Assembly (NCBI GenBank): GCA_002377855.1
Contig: DFQQ01000035.1
Span: forward strand, 53,371 to 117,370
Direction: 5' to 3'
Origin: Acidovorax delafieldii
GTDB lineage: Bacteria; Pseudomonadota; Gammaproteobacteria; Burkholderiales; Burkholderiaceae_C
DNA length: 64,000 nucleotides
Positions 9,042-21,069 of the stretch are shown one piece after another; within the stretch, counting starts at the first letter, position 1; the number at the start of each line of letters is the position of its first letter. The notes under the pieces were generated by a model. It ran no database searches. It was given only the letters and a program-made list of their open reading frames with translations, and was not told the DNA's origin. Made by a program: the position numbers and the translations under genes.

Positions 9042-11090
9042 TCACTGGAATTCCAGAATGATCTGATCCACTGCCAGCGAGTCGCCCTTGCCTGCGGTGA
9101 TCTTGCCGACCACACCGTCCTGCGCGGCAAAGAGGATGTTCTCCATCTTCATGGCTTCAATGACAGCGAGCTTTTCGCCTGCCTGCACCTTCTGGCCAGG
9201 CTGCACCGCCACATCGACCAGCAGGCCGGGCATGGGCGAGAGCAGAAACTTGGACAGGTCCGGCGGTGCCTTGAACGGCATCAGCTTGTGCAGCCGCGCG
9301 CCCAGGGGCGACAGCACCAGTGCGTCGATCTGCGTACCGTTGTGCGCAATGCGCAGCGCCAGCGGATTCTTGCCCACGCCGCGCTCTACCTGCGCGGTAA
9401 AGCCCTGGCCATTGCACGCACCCTGCACGCGGATTTGGCCCAGTGTGGCGTTGCTACTGATCTGATAGCTGGTACCGCCCACCAGTACAGCGCTGGAGCC
9501 CGATTTGTCCTCAAAGTCGGACACCGTCACCTCGTGGTGCTGGTTCTGCCCTTCGGCGCCCAGCGTGACCACCACAAACTGCTCGCCCACCTTCACCTCG
9601 TGACCCGCCAGCTGGCCGCTGATCCCCGAGGCGCGCGCTCGGTAGCGGCGGTGCATGAAGGCGGCCAGCGCCACCAAGAACAGCGGGTCGCTGTGCGGCA
9701 CATCTTCGGCGTGAAAGCCCTTGCCGTAGTTCTCGGCAATGAAGCCGGTGTTGAAGTCGCCGGTCACAAACTTGGTGTGCGCCAGCAGCGCGGCCTGGAA
9801 CGGGATGTTGCTGCTGATGCCGCGAATCACAAAGCCGTTGAGCGCCGCGCGCATCTTGGCAATCGCATCGTTGCGGTCCGTGCCGTGCACGATGAGCTTG
9901 GCGATCATCGAGTCGTAGAACATCGGGATCTCGCCGCCCTCGTACACGCCGGTGTCCACCCGCACGCCCAATTTTTTGGTCGTATCGGACTGGAACATGC
10001 TCTCTTCCGGTGGCTGAAAGCGCACGAGGCGGCCAGTCGATGGCAGAAAGTTGCGGAACGGGTCTTCGGCGTTGATACGGCACTCGATGGCCCAGCCGTC
10101 GCGCTTCACATCGGCTTGCGTGAGGGGCAACTTTTCGCCGGCCGCCACGCGGATCATCAGCTCCACCAGGTCCAGGCCAGTGATGCATTCCGTCACCGGG
10201 TGCTCCACCTGCAGGCGGGTGTTCATCTCCAGGAAGTAGAAGTCCTGGTCCTTGCCGACCACGAACTCCACCGTGCCTGCTGACTGGTACTTCACGGCCT
10301 TGGCCAGTTGCACCGCTTGCTCGCCCATGGCCTTGCGCGTGGCGTCGCTGATGAAGGGCGACGGTGCCTCTTCGATCACCTTCTGGTGGCGGCGCTGGAT
10401 GGAGCACTCGCGCTCGTTCAGGTAGATCACGTTTCCGTGGCTGTCGCCCAGCACCTGGATCTCGATGTGGCGCGGCTCCTGCACAAACTTCTCGATGAAG
10501 ATGCGGTCGTCGCCAAAGCTGTTGCGGGCCTCGTTCTGGCAACTGGCAAAGCCTTCAAACGCTTCCTTGTCGTTGAATGCCACGCGCAGGCCCTTGCCGC
10601 CGCCGCCCGCGCTGGCCTTGATCATCACGGGGTAGCCAATGCCCTTGGCGATCTCCACGGCCTGCTCGGGGCCGCTGATCGCGTCGTTGTAGCCCGGAAT
10701 GGTGTTGACCTTGGCCTCGTTGGCCAGCTTCTTGGACGCGATCTTGTCGCCCATGGCCGCAATCGAATGCGCCTTGGGGCCGATGAAGGCAATGCCCTCG
10801 TCTTCGCAGCGCTTAGCGAAGGCTTCGTTTTCGCTGAGGAAGCCATAGCCGGGGTGCACGGCCTGCGCGCCGGTCTGCTTACAGGCGGCAATGATTTTCT
10901 CGGCTTGCAGATAGCTTTCGCGGCTGGGTGGAGGGCCGATGTTGACGGCCTCGTCGGCCAGCTTGACGTGCCGGGCTTCCTTGTCGGCGTCGGAGTAGAC
11001 GGCGACGGTGGCGATGCCCATTTTCTTGGCCGTTGCAATCACTCGGCAGGCGATTTCGCCACGGTTGGCGATCAGGATTTTTGTAAACAT
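9042..11090 (-). CDS. pccA: Propionyl-CoA carboxylase, biotin carboxylase/BCCP subunit
   Basis: This 682-residue protein starts [17 protein letters not shown], the biotin carboxylase signature. The ATP-grasp motif [10 protein letters not shown] and the active-site [16 protein letters not shown] follow. A linker domain leads to a C-terminal biotinyl domain with EAMKMEN, in which Lys648 carries biotin. With the PccB subunit it carboxylates propionyl-CoA to methylmalonyl-CoA. The start is ATG 11090 with GGAACCTCTC upstream; a longer frame runs into the neighbouring gene and is not used. The PccA call rests on context; acetyl- or methylcrotonyl-CoA carboxylases share this architecture. Confidence 0.93.
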   Translation of the reverse strand: MFTKILIANRGEIACRVIATAKKMGIATVAVYSDADKEARHVKLADEAVNIGPPPSRESYLQAEKIIAACKQTGAQAVHPGYGFLSENEAFAKRCEDEGIAFIGPKAHSIAAMGDKIASKKLANEAKVNTIPGYNDAISGPEQAVEIAKGIGYPVMIKASAGGGGKGLRVAFNDKEAFEGFASCQNEARNSFGDDRIFIEKFVQEPRHIEIQVLGDSHGNVIYLNERECSIQRRHQKVIEEAPSPFISDATRKAMGEQAVQLAKAVKYQSAGTVEFVVGKDQDFYFLEMNTRLQVEHPVTECITGLDLVELMIRVAAGEKLPLTQADVKRDGWAIECRINAEDPFRNFLPSTGRLVRFQPPEESMFQSDTTKKLGVRVDTGVYEGGEIPMFYDSMIAKLIVHGTDRNDAIAKMRAALNGFVIRGISSNIPFQAALLAHTKFVTGDFNTGFIAENYGKGFHAEDVPHSDPLFLVALAAFMHRRYRARASGISGQLAGHEVKVGEQFVVVTLGAEGQNQHHEVTVSDFEDKSGSSAVLVGGTSYQISSNATLGQIRVQGACNGQGFTAQVERGVGKNPLALRIAHNGTQIDALVLSPLGARLHKLMPFKAPPDLSKFLLSPMPGLLVDVAVQPGQKVQAGEKLAVIEAMKMENILFAAQDGVVGKITAGKGDSLAVDQIILEFQ

Positions 11091-11112
11091 GAGAGGTTCC
11101 TTTACAAGGAAG

Positions 11113-11553
11113 TCAAAGACCAGTAACCAAAACAGTGGGGCAGCGCTGGCGCAGGCTGTCGATAAACCGCTGCTTCTCGCGCGGCGATACGAGAATGCTG
11201 CGGCCCGCGCCGTACCCGATATGAAGGCGGTCGAGGGAGAGTGCAGGCGATGAAAGCCAGCTACGAGTTGGGAATACTTCTCGCACCTCACTCAGCGCAA
11301 TACGCCAGCGAAATGGGCCGCTGCGTATCAGCAGTTCATCCACCGTCAGCGTGTAGTTGGTGTCCAACAAAAGCCACGCCGGCAGAATCATGGTTAACGC
11401 AACCACCGCAGCCAGAACAGTCAAATCAAGCGTTGCGCGTGACTGAAAGGCCAGTGGTAACGCAACGGCCGCTGCCGCAATGCCACCGAAGGGACCGATA
11501 GCAATAAGCCATGCGTCAACCTTCGACGTGAAGAATGCTCGGGCGTCTGTCAT
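11113..11553 (-). CDS. Bacterial PH-domain membrane protein
   Basis: About 146 residues. Two hydrophobic segments (near residues 13-35 and 40-60) are followed by NYTLTVDELLIRSGPFRWRI, a pattern of the bacterial PH-domain families found in small membrane proteins. ATG 11553 is preferred; an in-frame GTG at 11571 would abut the pccB stop. The gene sits between pccB and pccA, where no pathway role is obvious. It may simply ride in the operon or help membrane association. Function unknown. Confidence 0.7.
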   Translation of the reverse strand: MTDARAFFTSKVDAWLIAIGPFGGIAAAAVALPLAFQSRATLDLTVLAAVVALTMILPAWLLLDTNYTLTVDELLIRSGPFRWRIALSEVREVFPTRSWLSSPALSLDRLHIGYGAGRSILVSPREKQRFIDSLRQRCPTVLVTGL

Positions 11554-11571
11554 CGCGAAACTACCTGCCAC

Positions 11572-13104
11572 TCAAAGCGGAATGTTCCCGTGCTTGCGCC
11601 AGGGGTTCTCCAGCTTCTTGTCGCGCAACATCACCAGCGACCGGCAGATGCGCTTGCGCGTCTCATGCGGCAGGATCACATCGTCGATAAAGCCGCGTGC
11701 ACCGGCCACAAACGGGTTGGCAAAGCGTTCCTTGTATTCCGCCTCACGCGCGGCCAGCTTCACGGGGTCGTTCTTGTCTTCGCGGAAGATGATTTCCACC
11801 GCGCCCTTGGCGCCCATCACCGCGATTTCGGCGTTGGGCCAGGCCAGGTTCACGTCGCCGCGAAGGTGCTTGCTGCTCATCACGTCGTACGCGCCGCCGT
11901 AGGCCTTGCGGGTGATGACGGTGATCTTGGGCACGGTGCACTCGGCGTACGCGTACAGCAGCTTGGCGCCGTGTTTGATGATGCCGCCGTATTCCTGGCT
12001 GGTGCCGGGCATGAAGCCGGGCACGTCCACAAACGTGACCACGGGGATGTTGAACGCATCGCAAAAGCGCACAAAGCGCGCGGCCTTGATGCTGGACTTG
12101 ATATCCAGGCAGCCTGCCAGCACCAGCGGCTGGTTGGCCACGATGCCCACGGTCTGACCTTCCATGCGGGCAAAACCAATGAGGATGTTCCTGGCGTATT
12201 CGGGTTGCAGTTCGAAGAAGTCGCCGTCGTCCACCGTCTTGACGATCAGCTCCTTCATGTCGTACGGCTTGTTCGGGTTGTCGGGCACCAGCGTGTCCAG
12301 ACTCAAGTCCATGCGGTCGGCCGGGTCGTTGCTCTTGCGAACAGGAGCCTTTTCGCGGTTGTTGAGCGGCAGGTAGTTGTACAGGCGGCGCAGCATCATC
12401 AGCGCCTCCACGTCGTTCTCGAATGCCATGTCGGCCACACCGCTCTTGGTGGTGTGGGTCACGGCGCCGCCCAGTTCTTCGGCCGTGACTTCTTCGTGGG
12501 TCACGGTCTTCACCACCTCGGGCCCGGTCACGAACATGTAGCTCGAGTCCTTGACCATGAAGATGAAGTCCGTCATGGCGGGCGAGTACACGGCGCCACC
12601 GGCGCTGGGGCCCATGATCATGCTGATCTGCGGAATCACGCCGCTGGCGAGCACGTTCTTCTGGAACACGTCGGCATAGCCGCCCAGCGAGGCCACGCCT
12701 TCCTGGATGCGCGCGCCGCCGGAGTCGTTGAGGCCAATGACGGGAGCACCGACTTTCATGGCCTGGTCCATCACCTTGCAGATCTTCTCAGCATGGGTCT
12801 CAGACAAGGCCCCGCCGAACACGGTGAAGTCCTGGCTGAACACAAACACCAGGCGGCCGTTGATCATGCCGTAGCCCGTCACCACGCCGTCACCGGGGAT
12901 CTTGTTGTCCTCCATGCCAAAGTCGGTGCAGCGGTGCTCGACGAACATGTCCCATTCTTCAAACGTGCCGTCGTCCAGCAGCAGTTCGATGCGTTCGCGC
13001 GCCGTGAGCTTGCCCTTGGCGTGCTGCGCGTCAATGCGCTTTTGCCCGCCGCCCAGGCGTGCCTGCGCACGCTTTTTCTCCAGTTGCTCCAGGATGTCTT
13101 GCAT
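11572..13104 (-). CDS. pccB: Propionyl-CoA carboxylase, carboxyltransferase subunit
   Basis: This 510-residue protein has the two crotonase-like halves of an acyl-CoA carboxylase beta subunit: [19 protein letters not shown] and the oxyanion-forming [12 protein letters not shown] in the N half, and [13 protein letters not shown] with the [18 protein letters not shown] segment in the C half. It transfers carboxyl from biotin to propionyl-CoA. AAAGGACGACC precedes the ATG. Downstream in the same direction are the PH-domain gene and pccA. Confidence 0.95.
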   Translation of the reverse strand: MQDILEQLEKKRAQARLGGGQKRIDAQHAKGKLTARERIELLLDDGTFEEWDMFVEHRCTDFGMEDNKIPGDGVVTGYGMINGRLVFVFSQDFTVFGGALSETHAEKICKVMDQAMKVGAPVIGLNDSGGARIQEGVASLGGYADVFQKNVLASGVIPQISMIMGPSAGGAVYSPAMTDFIFMVKDSSYMFVTGPEVVKTVTHEEVTAEELGGAVTHTTKSGVADMAFENDVEALMMLRRLYNYLPLNNREKAPVRKSNDPADRMDLSLDTLVPDNPNKPYDMKELIVKTVDDGDFFELQPEYARNILIGFARMEGQTVGIVANQPLVLAGCLDIKSSIKAARFVRFCDAFNIPVVTFVDVPGFMPGTSQEYGGIIKHGAKLLYAYAECTVPKITVITRKAYGGAYDVMSSKHLRGDVNLAWPNAEIAVMGAKGAVEIIFREDKNDPVKLAAREAEYKERFANPFVAGARGFIDDVILPHETRKRICRSLVMLRDKKLENPWRKHGNIPL

Positions 13105-13140
13105 GGTCGTCCTTTGGTGAATCGGTTTGTTGTTTACTAT

Positions 13141-13164
13141 TTATTTGATAGCTGCCGGCGCTTG
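13141..13164 (-). repeat. Dispersed element forming the end of meaB
   Basis: TTATTTGATAGCTGCCGGCG followed by CTTG is the AGCTATC arm of the dispersed element. Read in the gene direction it gives CAA GCG CCG GCA GCT ATC AAA TAA, the last residues and stop codon of meaB. Confidence 0.8.
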
Positions 13165-14202
13165 TCCAGATTGCGCCAGGAGCAGATTTCGGGCTGCAGT
13201 GGATGCGGCGATGCGCCCTGCGGCCACGTCGGCCTGCATTTGCGGCAGCAGCTCGCACACCTGGGGGTGCTGGCGAAACGCGAGCTTGAGGCCCGCGTCG
13301 ATGCGATCCCACATCCAGGCCAGCGCCTGCTTTTCACGCCGGGTGCCGATGCGGCCATTGGCGGTTTGCAGTTGGCGGAACTGCGTGACGGCGGCCCAGA
13401 AGCTGTCCACGCCCTGCCCCAGCAGCGCGCTGATCTGCACCACCTTCGGGTGCCACAGCGTTTCGTCGTGGTGGGCGTTCTCGGGGTTGCCGTGCTGGCT
13501 GAGCAAGCGCAGGCTCGACGTGATCTGCGCCTCGGCCCGCGTGGCAGCGTTCTTGTCGATGTCGGCCTTGTTGATGACCACGAGGTCGGCAATCTCCATC
13601 ACGCCCTTCTTGATGGCCTGCAGGTCGTCGCCCGCGTTGGGCAGCTGCATCAGCACGAACATGTCCGTCATTCCTGCCACTGCAATCTCGCTCTGGCCCA
13701 CGCCCACGGTCTCGACGATGACCACGTCGTAACCCGCCGCCTCACAGACCAGCATGGCCTCACGGGTCTTCTCTGCAACTCCGCCCAGGGTGCCGCTCGA
13801 CGGGCTGGGGCGGATGTAGGCCTTTTCATGCACCGACAGGTGTTCCATGCGCGTCTTGTCGCCCAGGATGGAACCACCCGAGACGGTGCTGGACGGGTCG
13901 ATGGTGAGCACGGCCACGCGGTGGCCCTGGCCGATCAGGTACAGGCCCAGGGCTTCGATAAAGGTGGACTTGCCCACGCCGGGAACACCGCTGATGCCGA
14001 GGCGGAAAGCGTTGCCAGTGTGAGGCAGCAGCGCGGTGAGCAGCTCGTCCGCCTGCGCGCGGTGGTCAGTGCGGGTGGATTCGAGCAGCGTGATGGCCTT
14101 GGACATGGCGCGGCGCTGCACGACACCAGCGTCACCGGCGATACCGTCCAGCAAGCCGCTGACCGAGGGCTGCCGCGCAAGCGTGGTCGGGGACGCGGTC
14201 AT
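13141..14202 (-). CDS. meaB: Methylmalonyl-CoA mutase-associated GTPase (MeaB/ArgK family)
   Basis: This 353-residue G3E-family GTPase has Walker A GVPGVGKST, an ETVGVGQSE switch and the NKAD base-recognition motif. MeaB proteins guard the B12 cofactor of methylmalonyl-CoA mutase and help replace damaged cofactor. The start ATG 14202 overlaps the stop of the GNAT gene by four bases (ATGA) and has AGGAGAG upstream, which argues for translational coupling. The last codons, encoding QAPAAIK and the stop, are supplied by a copy of the dispersed palindromic element, so the natural C terminus has been rewritten by that insertion. Confidence 0.94.
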   Translation of the reverse strand: MTASPTTLARQPSVSGLLDGIAGDAGVVQRRAMSKAITLLESTRTDHRAQADELLTALLPHTGNAFRLGISGVPGVGKSTFIEALGLYLIGQGHRVAVLTIDPSSTVSGGSILGDKTRMEHLSVHEKAYIRPSPSSGTLGGVAEKTREAMLVCEAAGYDVVIVETVGVGQSEIAVAGMTDMFVLMQLPNAGDDLQAIKKGVMEIADLVVINKADIDKNAATRAEAQITSSLRLLSQHGNPENAHHDETLWHPKVVQISALLGQGVDSFWAAVTQFRQLQTANGRIGTRREKQALAWMWDRIDAGLKLAFRQHPQVCELLPQMQADVAAGRIAASTAARNLLLAQSGQAPAAIK

Positions 14203-14684
14203 TCGGCACTCTCCTGAGACCGCCACTCGTAGTGCACATCTACACCTTCCTCGCCCATCTTCACGAAACCGTGGCGCTGGTAGAAGCGGTTGGCGTCACT
14301 GCGCTGCAGCGCAGTCACGCGCAGCACCCTGTCTTCACGGCGAGCCCTGTCCTGCACTTGGGACAGCACTGCAGCGCCTACACCAGCGCACTGCCAGTCA
14401 GGGTGCAAATACAGGTGCTGCAGTCGCAAAGCGCGCTCGCCCTCAGGGCGCACAGTGACAAATCCCATGCGACGTCCGTCAGGTGCCTGCAAATGTTGCA
14501 TGTGTTCGGGCACGAAAGCTGCGCGCAGTCGTTCGCGAGAGCGCTCTGGGGTGTACCGCCCCACTCGCTCCAGGCTTTCACGCATGGCAGCCGTTCGCAA
14601 CACCAGCATGGGCTCGAAGTCAGCCTCGACCACGGGATGCAAAGTGAATGCAGGGGTGTTCAATGCAACATCTCCAAACGGCAC
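14199..14684 (-). CDS. GNAT-family N-acetyltransferase
   Basis: About 154-161 residues with the GNAT acetyl-CoA binding pattern: LQHLYLHPDWQCAGVGAAVL (motif A) and RFYQRHGFVKMGE (motif B). Two starts are possible: GTG 14684, or TTG 14663, which has GGAG eight bases upstream. The gene lies between the mutase and meaB and overlaps meaB by 4 bp. A link to acyl-CoA stress, for example lysine acylation control of the propionate enzymes, is a guess from position only. Confidence 0.82.
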   Translation of the reverse strand: MPFGDVALNTPAFTLHPVVEADFEPMLVLRTAAMRESLERVGRYTPERSRERLRAAFVPEHMQHLQAPDGRRMGFVTVRPEGERALRLQHLYLHPDWQCAGVGAAVLSQVQDRARREDRVLRVTALQRSDANRFYQRHGFVKMGEEGVDVHYEWRSQESAE

Positions 14685-14712
14685 CCCACTAAGCGCGTGG
14701 GCGATACCTCAC

Positions 14713-16884
<2,172 letters not shown>

Positions 16885-17020
16885 GGCGAAGGCTTCTCCG
16901 AAGGGCTTTGGGTTGCGTCTTGCGCTTTGATCTTCGTACCGTCACCGCCCTTCCAGCGGGCGGCGAAATAGCACGAAGGTCAGGTCGAAATGGGGTGCCG
17001 TTGTGGCGGCGAGTTTACAT

Positions 17021-17053
17021 CATTCATAATTATTGATTCAAAATATTCCACCC
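17021..17053. promoter_or_regulatory. AT-rich divergent control region, candidate GntR operator
   Basis: Between the mutase and GntR genes lies an AT-rich patch unlike its surroundings. Its centre is the perfect palindrome ATAATTAT (17026-17033), with partial symmetry extending to ATnnATAATTATnnAT. The spacing suits an operator overlapping both divergent promoters. No experimental motif is available to compare it with. Confidence 0.35.
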
Positions 17054-17070
17054 AGCTTACAATCCGCTCC

Positions 17071-17706
17071 ATGTCTGCCCTCACCCTCACACCCCGCGCG
17101 CTGTATGAAGAAGTGGCCGAGCAATTGCGCCAGCGCATCTTCCGCCGCGAGCTGGAGCCTGGCAGTTGGATCGACGAGCTCAAGATTGCCGAAGAATTCG
17201 GCATCAGCCGCACCCCGCTGCGCGAGGCTTTGAAGGTGCTTGCGGCCGAGGGCCTGGTCACGATGAAGGTGCGACGCGGCGCCTATGTGACGGAGATGAG
17301 CGAAAAAGACCTGCGTGACGTGTACCACCTGCTCAGCCTGCTGGAGAGCGATGCCGCAGGCGTGGTGGCCGAACGTGCCACCGATGCCCAGCTCAAAACC
17401 CTGCAGGACCTGCATGCCGAGCTGGAAGCCGCAGTGGCCGACCGCGAAAAGTTCTTCGCCGTCAACGAGTGCTTTCATATGCTGCTGCTGGAGCTGGCCG
17501 ACAACCGCTGGCGCAGCCAGATGGTGGCCGACCTGCGCAAGGTCATGAAGCTCAATCGCCACAACTCGCTGTTCAAGGAAGGGCGGATCGCTGATTCGCT
17601 CAATGAGCACCGGGCCATCATGGCGGCCATGCAGGCCCGGGATCCCAAGCGCACCCGCAAGGCCATGCAGGCACATTTTGCGCAGGGGCTGCAGGCAGCC
17701 ACCTGA
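17071..17706 (+). CDS. GntR-family (FadR/FCD subfamily) transcriptional regulator
   Basis: This 211-residue protein has an N-terminal winged helix (ALYEEVAEQLRQRIF, EFGISRTPLREALKVLAAEGLV) and an all-helical FCD effector domain carrying the His and Asp/Glu positions that bind metal and carboxylate ligands (NECFHMLLLELADN, LNEHRAIMAAM). It is transcribed away from the methylmalonyl-CoA mutase gene. It probably senses an organic acid or acyl intermediate of propionate catabolism and controls the mutase/pcc block. The ligand is not known. Confidence 0.88.
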   Translation: MSALTLTPRALYEEVAEQLRQRIFRRELEPGSWIDELKIAEEFGISRTPLREALKVLAAEGLVTMKVRRGAYVTEMSEKDLRDVYHLLSLLESDAAGVVAERATDAQLKTLQDLHAELEAAVADREKFFAVNECFHMLLLELADNRWRSQMVADLRKVMKLNRHNSLFKEGRIADSLNEHRAIMAAMQARDPKRTRKAMQAHFAQGLQAAT

Positions 17707-17880
17707 GGACCACCGCAGCCGCACGGCGCTGCGCACGAAAGATGAAGCCGCCCGGGTGCCAGTTGCCCCCATTCCTGACCAACGCAGTCATTGCAGAACG
17801 TTTCGGACGCCAGTCCCTGGGTATCATGCAGCGCCCTTGCGCAGCCCGGGTTTACCCCTGACTGCTGACTGCACCACTCC

Positions 17881-19725
17881 ATGACCGCACCTATTTCTGA
17901 TATCTCCAGCGTGCAAACGCTCGTGCAGCTTCTGGCTTACCGCTCGGCCCTCACGCCGCACGCAGAGGCGTACCGCGCCTTCGATCCCGCCACACAAACC
18001 TGGGAAAGCGTTAGCTGGTCGCAGACGGCGCAGCGCGTGGACCGGTGGACCCGTGCGCTCCTCGCCTTACAGTTGCCGGCCGGCGCACGCATCGCCATCC
18101 TGCTGCCCAATGGCCTGCACGCCATGTGCGCAGACCAGGCCACATTGGCTGCAGGTTGCGTGCCAGTGCCTTTGCACGCCATCGATAACCCCGGCAGCAT
18201 CGCGTACATCCTGTCCGACTGCGAAGCGTCCATGCTGATCGTGGGCCAGCGCGCACAGTGGGAGGGTATCCAGGCAGCCGGTGCCGGATTCCCTGCCCTG
18301 CGCGCAGTGGTGTTTACTGATGAGGACGAAACCGCCCCGGCCTTCGAAGACGACGGCGCTCCCCTGGTGGGCTCGCTGGCGCAATGGCTCGAAGGCGCCA
18401 CACAGGCGCCCGCACTGCCGCCCCCATCACCCGGTGCCGATGACTTGGCCGCCATCGTCTATACATCAGGCACGACGGGCAAACCCAAGGGGGTGATGCT
18501 GACCCACCGCAACGTCGTGAGTGATGTGAAAGCCGTACTCGAGCGAATCGCACCCACGACGCAGGACATCTTTTTGTCTTTTTTACCGCTGTCGCACACC
18601 TTCGAGCGCACGGGCGGCTACTACCTTCCGATGGCCGCGGGCAGCTGCGTGGTGTATGCACGCTCCGTGCCGCTGCTGGCGGAAGATCTGAAAACGGTGC
18701 GCCCTACGGTGCTGGTGTCGGTGCCGCGCATTTACGAGCGTATCCACGGCAAGCTGCTGGAAAAGCTCGCGGCATCGCCCTGGAAGATGCGGCTGTACGA
18801 AGCTGCGCAAAGCAAAGGGTGGGCGCGTTTTTGTGCCGCCCAGGGGTTGCCCGCACCCCAGGAAGCCAAGGCTGGTGGATGGATGGCGTCTCTGCCTTGG
18901 CCGCTGCTGCAGGGCTTGGTGGCCAAACCGCTGCTGTCACAGTTTGGCGGCCGCGTACGCGTGGCTGTGAGTGGCGGCGCCCCGCTGTCGCCCACCATTG
19001 CGAAGTGTTTTCTGGGCCTGGGCCTGCCACTCGTCCAGGGCTACGGAATGACCGAGACCTCGCCCGTGGTATCGGTGAATTCGCTGGGCGACAACGACCC
19101 CAGCTCCGTGGGCAAGCCCCTGCCCGGGGTACAGGTGCGCATCGGGGACAACCGCGAGCTGCAGGTGAGCGGAGATCTCGTCATGAAAGGCTACTGGAAA
19201 CGCCCCGAAGACACCGCAAAAATCCTGAGCAATGACGGCTGGCTGGGCACTGGCGACCAGGCTGAGATCGTCAACGGCCGCATCTACATCAAGGGTCGCA
19301 TCAAGGAAATCATCGTTACCTCTACCGGCGAGAAGGTCCCGCCAGGGGATCTGGAACTGGCGATGCTGGCGGACCCCTTGGTGGAACAAGCCTTTGTGGT
19401 GGGCGAAAACCGCCCGTTCATCGCTTGCGTGGCGGTGCTCCACCATCAGGAGTGGCTGCGCCTGGCGGCCGATCTTGGCTTGAATCCGCAAGAAGCGGCC
19501 AGCCTGAACCACCCCGCTGTGCACCGTGCAGTGCTGGCCCGCATTGAAAGAAGCACGACCAGTTTTCCCCGATACGCCGTACCCCGTGCCGTGCATCTGA
19601 CGCTCGCTCCCTGGACGATTGAAAACACCTTCATGACGCCCACGCTCAAACTCAAGCGGTTGAACCTCATGGGGCACTTTGCACAGGCCATCGAAGACAT
19701 GTACCAAAAGCCTGCGGGGCGGTGA
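17881..19725 (+). CDS. Long-chain acyl-CoA synthetase (AMP-forming)
   Basis: This 614-residue ANL-superfamily ligase activates fatty acids through an acyl-AMP. It has the P-loop-like YTSGTTGKPKG, the A5 motif YGMTETSP, the A7 TGD motif (WLGTGDQAEI), the hinge KGRIKEIIVTSTGEKVPP and a C-terminal lysine region (TPTLKLKRLN). The overall form resembles FadD15-type bacterial/actinobacterial long-chain ligases rather than E. coli FadD. It stands alone, about 175 bp after the GntR gene. Chain-length preference cannot be read. Confidence 0.9.
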   Translation: MTAPISDISSVQTLVQLLAYRSALTPHAEAYRAFDPATQTWESVSWSQTAQRVDRWTRALLALQLPAGARIAILLPNGLHAMCADQATLAAGCVPVPLHAIDNPGSIAYILSDCEASMLIVGQRAQWEGIQAAGAGFPALRAVVFTDEDETAPAFEDDGAPLVGSLAQWLEGATQAPALPPPSPGADDLAAIVYTSGTTGKPKGVMLTHRNVVSDVKAVLERIAPTTQDIFLSFLPLSHTFERTGGYYLPMAAGSCVVYARSVPLLAEDLKTVRPTVLVSVPRIYERIHGKLLEKLAASPWKMRLYEAAQSKGWARFCAAQGLPAPQEAKAGGWMASLPWPLLQGLVAKPLLSQFGGRVRVAVSGGAPLSPTIAKCFLGLGLPLVQGYGMTETSPVVSVNSLGDNDPSSVGKPLPGVQVRIGDNRELQVSGDLVMKGYWKRPEDTAKILSNDGWLGTGDQAEIVNGRIYIKGRIKEIIVTSTGEKVPPGDLELAMLADPLVEQAFVVGENRPFIACVAVLHHQEWLRLAADLGLNPQEAASLNHPAVHRAVLARIERSTTSFPRYAVPRAVHLTLAPWTIENTFMTPTLKLKRLNLMGHFAQAIEDMYQKPAGR

Positions 19726-19785
19726 CAGGGCGCGGCGGCCGCCACTGGTTTGAGGGCACGGCCGCCGAAGCCCTCAGCTCAATCG

Positions 19786-20922
19786 TTACGCGGCCTCCAC
19801 ACTTTCACCCAGGTAGGCGGCTCCGAACCGGTTGTACAGGAAATCCTGAAGAGGCACGGATTCCTGCCCCACAAATCCCTGCCCGCTCAACCGGCCCTGG
19901 GCCACCAGGTCCAGAGCGGTGCAAATGCCCGCCGCAGTGGTCAGCTGAATGGCGCTGAGCGTGTACCCGGCCAATCGCCTCCCCACAATGCGGGCTGAAT
20001 AGGAGTGCTGCACGAGTCGGCCACCGCGCAGCCCCGAAGCAGTGGCAAACACCACGATCACGTCCTGGTCGGTCGTGGGGATGGCTGTCTCCATGAGCTC
20101 CTTGAGCAGGTCGCGCCGATCTCGCAAGCGCAGATCATTGAGCAGTAGTTTCAAAATGGCACAGTGGCCGGGGTAACGGATGGACTGGTAGTCCACCTGT
20201 CGTGCTTTGCCCGCAAGGGTTTCGGTGAGCGTTCCCAGCCCGCCAGAAGTATTGAAAGCCTCGTACTCCACCCCGTCGAGCGCAAAGGTTTCCAGCCCCT
20301 CCAGCGCCGGCACCGTGGTCCGCACACCATCCACAATGGCTTCGCAGGGGTTGCAGTATTCGTTGATGAGTCCTTCCGTGCTCCAGGTCAGGTTGTAGCG
20401 CAGGGCACCCTGGGGGTAGCGCGGCAGCGCCCCCACCCGCATGCGCAGCGTGTGCAGCGCGTCAAATCGTCCAGCCAGGTCTTGCCCCACGATCCCGATG
20501 AACCCGGGCGCCAGGCCGCATTGCGGCATCAACACGCTCTGGGCAGCCTCGCCCGCCCTGCCCTGCAGCGCAAGGCGGCGGATGGCGTGCGTGCTTTGTA
20601 CGTCTTCGGTCAGGTCAAAGTAATGAACGCCCTCCTGCACACAAAGCGTGGCCACGGCCACTGCGCGGTGGTAGGGCAAGGCATTGAGAACAGCGTATCG
20701 GCCTGCCACTGCCGCTTGCAGACTTGGCTCGTCAGAAATGAGCTGTGTATGCACGCCAAGGGCCGATACCTCTGCCAGGCGCATCGGGTCACGGTCAGCC
20801 ACCGTGAGGCGGTATCCCCCGGCCTGCTTCAGCAACAGGGCGATGGCAAAGCCGATGTGGCCGGCGCCAAGAACGGTGACAGCGAGTTCGGCGGATCTGT
20901 CGGTGGTGTGCGCGGTGGTCAT
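19786..20922 (-). CDS. Saccharopine dehydrogenase-like oxidoreductase
   Basis: This 378-residue protein begins with a Rossmann fold (TVLGAGHIGFAIALLL) followed by the catalytic-domain pattern of the saccharopine dehydrogenase / lysine 6-dehydrogenase group (GLAPGFIGIVGQDLAG, YNLTWSTEGLINEYCNP). AAGGAGCCTCCA leads into the ATG. It is divergent from an Lrp-type regulator, a common arrangement for amino-acid catabolic enzymes. Likely substrates are lysine or a related amino acid; this is inferred. Confidence 0.82.
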   Translation of the reverse strand: MTTAHTTDRSAELAVTVLGAGHIGFAIALLLKQAGGYRLTVADRDPMRLAEVSALGVHTQLISDEPSLQAAVAGRYAVLNALPYHRAVAVATLCVQEGVHYFDLTEDVQSTHAIRRLALQGRAGEAAQSVLMPQCGLAPGFIGIVGQDLAGRFDALHTLRMRVGALPRYPQGALRYNLTWSTEGLINEYCNPCEAIVDGVRTTVPALEGLETFALDGVEYEAFNTSGGLGTLTETLAGKARQVDYQSIRYPGHCAILKLLLNDLRLRDRRDLLKELMETAIPTTDQDVIVVFATASGLRGGRLVQHSYSARIVGRRLAGYTLSAIQLTTAAGICTALDLVAQGRLSGQGFVGQESVPLQDFLYNRFGAAYLGESVEAA

Positions 20923-21007
20923 TGGAGGCTCCTTGCTGAATGTGCGGATAGTGCACCCATCGTAGGCAAGGCAGCTGTCAATGTGTAGTGAGCAATCCGT
21001 CGAAAAC

Positions 21008-21035
21008 TTTCATTGCATCCGTCACATCGATGAAA
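21008..21035. promoter_or_regulatory. Candidate Lrp-type operator in divergent intergenic region
   Basis: TTTCAT at 21008-21013 and ATGAAA at 21030-21035 form an inverted repeat with a 16-base spacer, between the divergent dehydrogenase and Lrp genes. It includes CATCGATG. The position suits autoregulation. The sequence support is modest. Confidence 0.3.
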
Positions 21036-21069
21036 ATCTCCGACATACCGTCAAATTGGGGTGTATCGC

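Noticed and set aside
11590..14217. 875-codon plus-strand frame opposite pccB and meaB
   Set aside because: Antisense shadow of two strongly conserved genes, His- and Gly-rich without motifs.
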